A DNA stretch of 9,779 nt. It comes from JAKFWF01 sp041745515 (lineage in GTDB: Bacteria; Pseudomonadota; Alphaproteobacteria; Rhizobiales; Hyphomicrobiaceae). The stretch covers positions 1 to 9,779 of the forward strand of contig JBGTIU010000214.1 in the NCBI GenBank assembly GCA_041745515.1, read 5' to 3'. Positions 1-6,542 of the stretch are shown here, one piece after another. The notes under the pieces were generated by a model. The model saw only the letters and a list, made by a program, of their open reading frames with translations. It was not told the DNA's origin and searched no databases. The position numbers and the translations under genes are program-made. Position 1 is the first letter of the stretch. Each line of letters begins with the position of its first letter.

Positions 1-435
1 GTGCACAGCCGCGTCGCCCGCTCCAACATCGATGTCCTCAACACGCTCGGCGCACGCGTCCGCATCATCGCACCGTCGACGCTGCTGCCGTCGGAGCCCG
101 AGCGGCTCGGCGCGGAAGTCTTCACCGATATGTGGGAAGGCCTCAAGGACGTGGATATCGTGATGATGCTGCGCCTGCAGCGCGAACGCATGCAAGGCTC
201 GCTGGTGCCGTCGACGCGGGAATATTATCACTTCTTCGGGCTCGACCACGAAAAGCTCGCGCTCGCCAAGCCCGATGCGCTGATTATGCATCCCGGCCCG
301 ATGAACCGCGGCGTCGAGATCGCTTCTACGATCGCCGATCATTCGCGCAGCGTCATCCGCGAGCAGGTCGAGATGGGGGTGGCAGTACGCGCCGCCGTCC
401 TCGAAGCGCTCGCTCGCCACCTGCCGAACCAGTGA
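1..435 (+). CDS. pyrB: Aspartate carbamoyltransferase catalytic subunit, C-terminal part (5' end outside window)
   Basis: Aspartate carbamoyltransferase joins carbamoyl phosphate and aspartate to give carbamoyl aspartate, the committed step of pyrimidine synthesis in the cytoplasm. The frame is open from base 1, so the leading GTG is an internal codon and the N-terminal carbamoyl-phosphate domain lies upstream of the window. The visible 144 residues hold the aspartate-binding half: HSRVARSN at residues 2-9 (linker and active-site Arg region), RLQRER at 58-63 (the conserved aspartate-binding Arg/Gln motif), and HPGPMNRG at 97-104 (the HPxP-type loop). The stop is followed after 5 bp by the pyrC-like gene, so the two are very likely co-transcribed. 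No regulatory subunit gene (pyrI) is seen here, and alphaproteobacterial enzymes normally lack one. The family call is secure. The truncation is only a window edge. Confidence 0.97.
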   Translation: MHSRVARSNIDVLNTLGARVRIIAPSTLLPSEPERLGAEVFTDMWEGLKDVDIVMMLRLQRERMQGSLVPSTREYYHFFGLDHEKLALAKPDALIMHPGPMNRGVEIASTIADHSRSVIREQVEMGVAVRAAVLEALARHLPNQ

Positions 436-440
436 GGCCG

Positions 441-1799
441 ATGAATCGCCCCCGCAAGCCGAGTGACCCGACGATGCGCCCGAGCGAACCGGCGCCGAAT
501 CGCCGTACCGTTTTCATCAATGCGCGCCTCGTCGATCCCGCGACTGGCCGCGATGAACCCGGTGGGCTCCTGGTCGAGGACGGGGTCATCGCCGACGTCG
601 GCGGTCATCTGCGCCGCAACGCGACGGCGGGCGCCGATGTGATCGATTGCAAGGCGCATCTGCTGTGCCCGGGCCTGATCGACTGCCAGGTTTTCACCGG
701 CGAGCCCGGCGCCGAGCATCGCGAGACACTGAAAACCGCCAGCCACGCCGCTGCGGCCGGCGGCATTACGACGATTGTCGTCATGCCGGACACCAGTCCG
801 GTGATCGATCAGGTCGCACTCGTCGACTTCATTCAGCGCCGCGCTCGCGACAACGCCGTCGTCAACGTCCACACTATGGCGGCAATGACCAAGGGCTTGG
901 CCGGCGAGGAAATGACCGAGATCGGCCTGCTGAAGCGCGCCGGCGCCATCGCCTTCACCAACGGCAAGTCGAGCGTCACCAACACCAAGGTGATGCGCAA
1001 TGCACTGCTCTACGCCAAGGACCACGGCGCGCTGATCGTGCATCACACCGAAGATCCCTATCTCGCCGAAGGCACCTCGATGAACGCCGGCGCGGTGTCG
1101 ACAAGGCTCGGCGTACCGGGAGCGCCGAAAGCCGCCGAGACAATCATGCTCGAACGCGACGTGCGGCTCGTGGAGATCACCATGGGGCGCTACCATGCAA
1201 GCAACATCAGCTGCGTGGAAAGCCTCGACATCGTGCGCAGCGCGAAGGCCCGGAAGCTGCCGGTGACCTGCGGCGTCTCGATCAATCACCTGACCCTCAA
1301 CGAGAACGACATCGGCCCCTATCGCACGTTCTTCAAAGTGCGCCCACCACTGCGCCGCGAGGAGGACCGCATGGCGCTGGTACGCGGGCTCGCTGACGGC
1401 GACGTCGATGTGATTGTCTCGAGTCACGATCCTCAAGACGTCGATGTCAAACGCCGCCCGTTCGCGGAGGCCGCCGACGGCGCGATCGGGCTCGAAACGC
1501 TGCTGGCGGCGGCTTTGCGTCTGCACCACTCCGGCGACGTTCCGCTGCTCGTGCTGCTGCGGACGCTGACCTGCAATCCCGCCAAGCTGCTGGGCTTGCC
1601 TGGCGGCAGCCTGGAGAAGGGCATGCCTGCCGACCTGATCATCGTCGATCCTGGTGAACCCTGGGTCGTCAACAAGGATGCCTTGCGGGCGCGCTCGAAG
1701 AACACACCCTTTGACGAGGCCAAGCTCCAGGGCCGGGTGCTGCGTACGGTCGTTGCGGGCCGGACGGTGTATCATTACGCTGGCATCGAGCGTACCTGA
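441..1799 (+). CDS. pyrC: Dihydroorotase-like protein with degenerate active site (probable non-catalytic PyrC partner of PyrB)
   Basis: The 452-residue protein is a type I dihydroorotase/amidohydrolase homologue. An N-terminal beta-sandwich strand region (about 22-60) leads into the TIM barrel (about 75-390), and the C-terminal sandwich closes at 395-445 (GMPADLIIVD). Family signposts are clear: EPGAEHRET at 88-96, GGITTIVVMPDTSP at 107-120, INHLTLNENDIGPYRT at 281-296 and KNTPFDE at 420-426. However, the metal-binding HxH of the usual DxHxHxREPG motif is replaced: at 81-90 it reads DCQVFTGEPG. The catalytic Asp of the usual (T/S)DHAPH motif is Ser328 (SSHDPQ), and the acidic pair near 173-175 reads TNG. 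His201/His202 and His252 remain. It is therefore probably inactive and may assemble with PyrB, as the PyrC' (PyrX) protein does in Pseudomonas. The ATG at 441 has a weak GAGG just upstream. An ATG at 474 (Met12) is an alternative, because residues 1-20 look non-conserved and Pro/Arg-rich. Confidence 0.93.
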   Translation: MNRPRKPSDPTMRPSEPAPNRRTVFINARLVDPATGRDEPGGLLVEDGVIADVGGHLRRNATAGADVIDCKAHLLCPGLIDCQVFTGEPGAEHRETLKTASHAAAAGGITTIVVMPDTSPVIDQVALVDFIQRRARDNAVVNVHTMAAMTKGLAGEEMTEIGLLKRAGAIAFTNGKSSVTNTKVMRNALLYAKDHGALIVHHTEDPYLAEGTSMNAGAVSTRLGVPGAPKAAETIMLERDVRLVEITMGRYHASNISCVESLDIVRSAKARKLPVTCGVSINHLTLNENDIGPYRTFFKVRPPLRREEDRMALVRGLADGDVDVIVSSHDPQDVDVKRRPFAEAADGAIGLETLLAAALRLHHSGDVPLLVLLRTLTCNPAKLLGLPGGSLEKGMPADLIIVDPGEPWVVNKDALRARSKNTPFDEAKLQGRVLRTVVAGRTVYHYAGIERT

Positions 1800-1841
1800 C
1801 TAAGGGCTTCCCGTTCAGCCGAGCCTGGAGACGACACCGCG

Positions 1842-2459
1842 ATGCACCCATTGCTGTCGATGCCGGCCCTGTTGGCATTTGCCGCCGGCTATCTGCTCGG
1901 TTCGATCCCGTTCGGCTTGATCCTGACGCGCCTTGCCGGTCTCGGTGACGTGCGCCACATCGGCTCGGGCAGTATCGGCGCGACCAATGTCCTGCGCACC
2001 GGCAACAAGCGACTTGCCGCCGCCACCCTGGTGCTCGATATGCTCAAGGGCGCGGCGGCGGCCCTGCTCGCCAAATCCGGCATCTTCGGGCACATGATTG
2101 GCCCGGAGCTGGCGTTCATCGGGGGGTTCGGCGCGTTTATGGGGCACCTGTTTCCGGTGTGGCTCGGCTTCAAGGGCGGCAAAGGCGTTGCGACCTACAT
2201 CGGCATGCTGCTCGGCCTCTACTGGCCGGCGGCCGCGGCCTTTTGTGCCGTATGGCTCGTCATCGCCATTGTTACGCGCATCTCCTCGTTGTCGGCATTA
2301 GTGTCGGCGGTCGTGACGCCCTTTGCCGTATGGACGCTCGGCTGGCCTGAAATCGGAATTCTGCTGCTGGTGCCATCGCTGCTGTTGATCTGGAAGCACG
2401 AAGCGAACATCCGCCGGCTCCTGAGCAGGGAGGAGCCGAAAATTGGTGCCAAGTCCTGA
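1842..2459 (+). CDS. plsY: Acyl-phosphate:glycerol-3-phosphate acyltransferase PlsY
   Basis: PlsY transfers an acyl chain from acyl phosphate (made by PlsX) to glycerol 3-phosphate, giving lysophosphatidic acid at the inner membrane, the first step of phospholipid synthesis. At 205 residues it has the usual family length. The conserved cytoplasmic motifs are visible: GSIPFG at 20-25, GSGSIGATNVLRT at 41-53, the glycine-rich GHLFPVWLGFKGGKGVAT at 101-118, and KHEANIRRL near 185-193. Hydrophobic stretches around 8-28, 58-78, 88-108, 115-145 and 150-183 fit the known five-helix membrane topology. The ATG is preceded by GGAG at 1827-1830 with 11 nt spacing. The gene lies 42 bp after pyrC, with no terminator seen between them. 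Its last 17 bp overlap dprA. The pairing with dprA is metabolic coincidence as far as I can tell, although the order recurs in related bacteria. Confidence 0.97.
   Translation: MHPLLSMPALLAFAAGYLLGSIPFGLILTRLAGLGDVRHIGSGSIGATNVLRTGNKRLAAATLVLDMLKGAAAALLAKSGIFGHMIGPELAFIGGFGAFMGHLFPVWLGFKGGKGVATYIGMLLGLYWPAAAAFCAVWLVIAIVTRISSLSALVSAVVTPFAVWTLGWPEIGILLLVPSLLLIWKHEANIRRLLSREEPKIGAKS
2427..2435 (+). promoter_or_regulatory. Ribosome binding site of dprA inside plsY
   Basis: The purine run AGGGAGGAG lies within the last codons of plsY, 7 nt before a TTG (2443) and 10 nt before a GTG (2446), both in the dprA frame. It is the strongest Shine-Dalgarno match near the start and supports initiation inside plsY at one of these rare start codons. 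The 7-nt spacing favours TTG slightly. Confidence 0.7.
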
Positions 2460-3663
2460 GCTTGACTTCGAATCGGTCGATCGGTTCACCGCGGCCCCAC
2501 TACCGGTCGCGGCGCTCGATGATGCCCAGCGTCTGGCATGCCTGCGCCTGATCCGTTCGCAAAACGTTGGACCGGTGACGTTTCGCAGCCTGATCAATCA
2601 CTTTGGCGGCGCGCAGGCGGCGCTCGAGGCGCTGCCGGAACTGGCTGGCAGGGGTGGGCGCCGCCGGCCGGTGCAGATCTGTCCGCGCGATGTGGCCGAA
2701 GCCGAACTGGCGGCGGCGGCCAAAGCCGGCGCGAAAATCGTGTTCACGATTGAGCCCGGCTATTCTGCGTTGCTGGCTCACGTCGATGTTCCGCCGCCTC
2801 TGCTTTATGTCAAAGGCCGCATCGAACTGCTGAACCAACCCTCGGTTGCCGTCGTCGGCTCGCGCGATGCGTCGGCAGCGGGCCGGAAGATGGCGCGCGA
2901 TCTGGCGAGGGAATTGGGGGCCGGGGGCTATGTCGTGGTGTCGGGGCTGGCGCGCGGCATCGATGCCAGCGCTCATCGCGCGAGCATCGAAAGCGGCACG
3001 ATTGCGGTACTGGCCGGCGGCATCGACAACATCTATCCGCCCGAGCACGCCGAATTGCATGCGGCGATCGGCACTAGTGGCTGCCTCGTTTCTGAGCGGC
3101 CGACAGGGTTCGAGCCGCGTGCGCGGGACTTTCCCCGCCGCAACCGCATCATCTCGGGGCTGTCGCTTGGCATTGTTGTTGTTGAAGCCGCACGGCGGTC
3201 TGGCACGTTGATCACGGCGCGCTTCGCCGGCGAACAGGGCCGCGAGGTATTCGCGGTGCCTGGGCATCCGCTCGATCCGCGCGCGGAAGGCACAAATCAG
3301 CTGCTCAAGGACGGCGCGACAATGGTGACCCATGTCGATGACATTCGGCGCGCATTGACGCCTGTCGTGACCGGCTATGAAGATCGAACCCTGCCCAATG
3401 CGGCAGGCTATGGTTCGCCAACTTCCGAGGCGCCTGCTCGAGTTGTACCTGGCGTCGATCAAACCGATCGCGCCGAAGTTCTGCAAGCGCTCGGCGCGGC
3501 GCCGATCGCCGCCGACGAGATCGCTCGAGCAACCGGCCTGCCGATCCGCGCCGTCCAGATCGTGCTGATGGAGTTGTCGCTCGCCGCCCGCATCGAATTT
3601 CACAGTGGACAATTGGTGTCGCTGAGGCCGCAGGGTCCTGCGGAGGAGTCCGAGGCGTTCTGA
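2443..3663 (+). CDS. dprA: DNA processing protein DprA (ssDNA-binding RecA loader)
   Basis: DprA binds incoming single-stranded DNA in the cytoplasm and loads RecA during natural transformation. It is widespread also in bacteria not known to be competent. The 406-residue protein has the full three-part layout: an N-terminal SAM-like helical region (about 28-75), a Rossmann-type core (about 105-305), and a C-terminal DprA winged helix (about 340-395). Core motifs are intact: VVGSRD at 137-142, SGLARGIDASAH at 167-178, the ssDNA-binding FPRRNRIISGLS at 230-241, SGTLITA at 253-259, VPGHPLDPRAEGTN at 272-285. Residues 306-338 form a low-complexity linker before the winged helix. The start is probably TTG 2443, or GTG 2446, because a strong ribosome binding site sits inside plsY. 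The next in-frame ATG is at 2521, which would cut into the helical region. No other competence gene is present. Confidence 0.95.
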   Translation: MVPSPELDFESVDRFTAAPLPVAALDDAQRLACLRLIRSQNVGPVTFRSLINHFGGAQAALEALPELAGRGGRRRPVQICPRDVAEAELAAAAKAGAKIVFTIEPGYSALLAHVDVPPPLLYVKGRIELLNQPSVAVVGSRDASAAGRKMARDLARELGAGGYVVVSGLARGIDASAHRASIESGTIAVLAGGIDNIYPPEHAELHAAIGTSGCLVSERPTGFEPRARDFPRRNRIISGLSLGIVVVEAARRSGTLITARFAGEQGREVFAVPGHPLDPRAEGTNQLLKDGATMVTHVDDIRRALTPVVTGYEDRTLPNAAGYGSPTSEAPARVVPGVDQTDRAEVLQALGAAPIAADEIARATGLPIRAVQIVLMELSLAARIEFHSGQLVSLRPQGPAEESEAF

Positions 3664-3718
3664 CGCTTGCGCTTCGGTGCAGTGATCCCTGGTTGCGGCC
3701 TGCACTGGTGACCTCGGT

Positions 3719-3747
3719 TTGACAGTCAGCCATCGATCTACCATGGT
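3719..3747 (+). promoter_or_regulatory. Candidate sigma-70-type promoter for topA
   Basis: The 134-bp gap between dprA and topA contains an exact TTGACA hexamer at 3719-3724. At 17 bp spacing the -10 position (3742-3747) reads CATGGT, which is poor. A TACCAT at 3739-3744 matches better but is only 14 bp away. Good -35 boxes with loose -10 boxes are common in alphaproteobacteria, so a promoter here is plausible but unproven. It would give topA its own start, about 50 nt upstream of the ATG. Confidence 0.33.
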
Positions 3748-3797
3748 CGCGCCAATTTTGCCGGCCGAACGCCGCACACACCAGAAGATCGGGGCGC

Positions 3798-6536
3798 ATG
3801 AACGTCGTTATTGTCGAATCGGCCGCCAAGGCCAAGACCATCAACAAGTATTTGGGCAAGGACTTTCGGGTCATTGCGTCAGTAGGGCATGTCCGCGACC
3901 TGCCCTCGAAGGACGGATCGGTCGAGCCCGATAACGACTTTGCGATGCACTGGGACCTGGAAGGCCGTGGCGCCAAGGTGATGAAGGAAATTGCCGGCGC
4001 CGTGAAAGGTGCGGACCGGCTGATCCTCGCCACCGACCCTGATCGCGAGGGGGAGGCGATCTCATGGCACATCTTGCAGGTGCTCGCGGACAAGAAGGTG
4101 CTTAAAGGCGTTCGGATCGAGCGCGTCGCCTTCAACGCCATTACCAAACAGGCCATTCTGGAGGCGATGAAGCATCCGCGGCAGATCGACCAACCACTGG
4201 TGTCGGCCTATCTCGCCCGCCGCGCGCTCGACTATCTCGTCGGCTTCAACCTGTCGCCGGTGTTGTGGCGCAAATTGCCCGGCGCGCGCTCTGCCGGCCG
4301 GGTGCAATCCGTCGCGCTGCGGCTTGTCTGCGACCGCGAAGCGGAGATCGAGGCCTTCAAGACAGACGAATACTGGACCATCGAGGCGTTGCTTGTCACG
4401 GCTAAGGCCGAAGAATTGCGGGCGCGGCTCGTCGCCATCGCCGGCACCACGTTGAAGAAGCTCGACCTCAAGGACGAGTCGGCAGCAAAGGCCATCAAGG
4501 CTGCGATCGAGCACGGCGACTTTACGGTCGGCGCTGTCGAGAAAAAGCCGGTGAAGCGCAACCCCTATCCGCCGTTCACAACATCGACGCTGCAAATGGA
4601 TGCGTCGCGCAAGCTCGGGTTTTCGGCGAAGCAGACGATGCAGGTCGCGCAGCGGCTCTACGAAGGCGTCGACGTCGGCGGCGAGACCGTCGGTCTGATC
4701 ACTTACATGCGTACCGATGGTGTGCAGATCGTGCCGGAAGCGGTGGCGCAGATCCGCGCTGTGATCGGCCGCGAATACGGTGCCCGCTATACGCCGTTTG
4801 CACGCGAGTACAAGAGCAAGGCGAAGAATGCCCAGGAAGCGCATGAGGCGGTGCGGCCGACCGACCCGGGCCGCAAGCCCGACAGCATCAAGCGCTATCT
4901 GGAGAACGACCAGGCCGCCCTCTACGACCTGGTCTGGAAGCGCGCCATTGCGAGCCAGATGGCGCCGGCCGAACTTGAACAGACCAGTGTCGAGATCGCT
5001 GTCCAGGGTCGCGATGGTAAGCCGTACGGCCTGCGGGCATCCGGTTCGATCGTGACGTTCGATGGTTTCCTGCGCGTGTATGAGGAAGGCCGCGACGAGC
5101 GCTTTCAGGCCATCGCCAAGGGCAAGGAAGATCTGGCCGATAACGACGACGATGCGAGCCGCCGCCTGCCTCCGCTCAGTCCGGGCGAGCGTCTGAAAGA
5201 CAAGAGCATCGACGCCGACCAGCACTTCACGCAACCGCCGCCGCGCTACTCGGAGGCGACGCTCGTCAAGCGCATGGAGGAGCTCGGCATCGGCCGGCCC
5301 TCGACGTTCGCGTCGACGCTGGCGGTGCTGCGCGATCGCGACTACGTGCGCATGGACAAGAAACGGCTGGTGCCCGAGGACAAGGGCCGCCTGGTCACCG
5401 CGTTCCTGAAGAGCTTCTTCAATCGCTATGTCGAGTACGATTTCACCGCCGACCTCGAAGAGAAGCTCGATCTGATCTCCGACGACAAGCTCGCCTGGAA
5501 AGATGTGCTGCGCGAATTCTGGAAGGAGTTCACCGGCGCCATCGGCGAGACCAAGGAATTGCGCGTCTCCGACGTGCTGGAAACTCTCAACGGTCTGCTC
5601 GGCGCGGCGATCTTCCCGGTCAAGGAAGACGGCTCCGATCCTCGCGGCTGCCCGTCATGCAACGCCGGCCGCCTGAGCCTCAAGGTCGGCAAGTTCGGCG
5701 CCTTTGTCGGCTGCTCCAATTACCCCGAATGCCGGTTCACCCGGCAATTCTCGGACACTAATGGCGGATCGCCGGAGGCTGCCTCGCCGGATGGCACGCT
5801 GCTCGGCACCGATCCCGACACCGGGTTGCCGGTGACGCTGCGGTCGGGACGTTTTGGCACGTACCTTCAACTAGGCGACGCCAAGGGCGAGGAAAAGCCG
5901 AAACGCTCCTCGATCCCGAAGGGCATCGACGCGGCGCGCATCGATCTCGACAAGGCGCTGCAGTTGCTGCGTCTACCCCGCGAAGTCGGCGCCCATCCGG
6001 AAACCGGCAGCATGATCACTGCTGGCCTCGGTCGCTATGGGCCTTTCATTCTGCACGACGGCAAGTATGCCAATCTGGAATCGATGGAAGACGTGTTTAC
6101 CGTCGGCATCAACCGCGCGGTCACGCTCATCGCGGAAAAAGCCGCAGGTGGCGGCAAGGGTCGTTTCCAGCGCGGCGCACCCGCTGCCTTGCGCACGATC
6201 GGGGAACATCCCGATGGCGGCAAGATCGAAGTGTTTTCCGGCAAGTTTGGCCCCTATGTGAAACACGGCACCGTCAACGCCACGATCCCGAAATCGAAAG
6301 ACCCCGCCACGCTCAGCCTGGCCGACGCGGTAGAGTTCATCGCCGAACGTGTAGCAAAAGGCGGTCTCAAGCCGGCGAAGAAAGCCAGGGCACAACCGAA
6401 GCAAGCTGTTGCCAAGACTCCAGCCAAGCCCAAGGCGCCCGCCAAGGCCAAGCCGCCCGCCAAGACTAAGCCGACAGGCGCAGTGAAGGCCCCCGCCAAC
6501 TCCAAGGCAAAGGTCAAAGCCACCGTGGAGGATTGA
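3798..6536 (+). CDS. topA: DNA topoisomerase I (type IA)
   Basis: TopA relaxes negative supercoils by cutting and passing one DNA strand, balancing gyrase. The 912-residue protein begins with the Toprim domain: Glu7 in VESAAKAKTI and the Mg-binding DPDRE with Asp80, Asp82 and Glu84. The type IA core follows (about 125-600), with nucleophile Tyr303 in GLITYMRTDG, RSAGRVQS at 164-171, and the EELGIGRPSTFAS segment at 494-506. One four-cysteine zinc finger uses Cys618, Cys621, Cys639 and Cys645. Behind it lie three topoisomerase C-terminal repeats, recognisable by G(R/K)(F/Y)G cores near 684-688, 745-748 and 815-818, then a Lys/Ala/Pro tail from about 855 to the end. E. coli TopA (865 aa) has more zinc-ribbon units, so this architecture is the alphaproteobacterial one. 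The ATG has only weak purines upstream (AGAAG at 3783-3787). rnr follows after 6 bp. Confidence 0.98.
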   Translation: MNVVIVESAAKAKTINKYLGKDFRVIASVGHVRDLPSKDGSVEPDNDFAMHWDLEGRGAKVMKEIAGAVKGADRLILATDPDREGEAISWHILQVLADKKVLKGVRIERVAFNAITKQAILEAMKHPRQIDQPLVSAYLARRALDYLVGFNLSPVLWRKLPGARSAGRVQSVALRLVCDREAEIEAFKTDEYWTIEALLVTAKAEELRARLVAIAGTTLKKLDLKDESAAKAIKAAIEHGDFTVGAVEKKPVKRNPYPPFTTSTLQMDASRKLGFSAKQTMQVAQRLYEGVDVGGETVGLITYMRTDGVQIVPEAVAQIRAVIGREYGARYTPFAREYKSKAKNAQEAHEAVRPTDPGRKPDSIKRYLENDQAALYDLVWKRAIASQMAPAELEQTSVEIAVQGRDGKPYGLRASGSIVTFDGFLRVYEEGRDERFQAIAKGKEDLADNDDDASRRLPPLSPGERLKDKSIDADQHFTQPPPRYSEATLVKRMEELGIGRPSTFASTLAVLRDRDYVRMDKKRLVPEDKGRLVTAFLKSFFNRYVEYDFTADLEEKLDLISDDKLAWKDVLREFWKEFTGAIGETKELRVSDVLETLNGLLGAAIFPVKEDGSDPRGCPSCNAGRLSLKVGKFGAFVGCSNYPECRFTRQFSDTNGGSPEAASPDGTLLGTDPDTGLPVTLRSGRFGTYLQLGDAKGEEKPKRSSIPKGIDAARIDLDKALQLLRLPREVGAHPETGSMITAGLGRYGPFILHDGKYANLESMEDVFTVGINRAVTLIAEKAAGGGKGRFQRGAPAALRTIGEHPDGGKIEVFSGKFGPYVKHGTVNATIPKSKDPATLSLADAVEFIAERVAKGGLKPAKKARAQPKQAVAKTPAKPKAPAKAKPPAKTKPTGAVKAPANSKAKVKATVED

Positions 6537-6542
6537 GACCCA

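Noticed and set aside
132..440. Upstream extension of the pyrC frame, which is open back to an ATG at 132.
   Set aside because: It would overlap most of the visible pyrB, and the extra residues look like out-of-frame translation. Homology to dihydroorotases begins only after 441.
339..1775. A 478-codon open frame on the - strand opposite pyrC.
   Set aside because: It lies fully antisense to a clear conserved gene in GC-rich DNA, where stop codons are rare in the complementary frames. Its translation shows no recognisable domain.
3677..3705. Inverted repeat GTGCAG/CTGCAC after dprA, a possible terminator.
   Set aside because: The stem is only 6 bp with a 17-nt loop and no T tract follows, so it does not meet terminator criteria.
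2500..3777. A 425-codon open frame on the - strand opposite dprA.
   Set aside because: It is a shadow of dprA codon bias, with an Arg/Ala-rich translation without any motif.
4062..5234. A 390-codon open frame on the - strand opposite topA.
   Set aside because: It is antisense to the conserved topoisomerase core and has no recognisable protein family.
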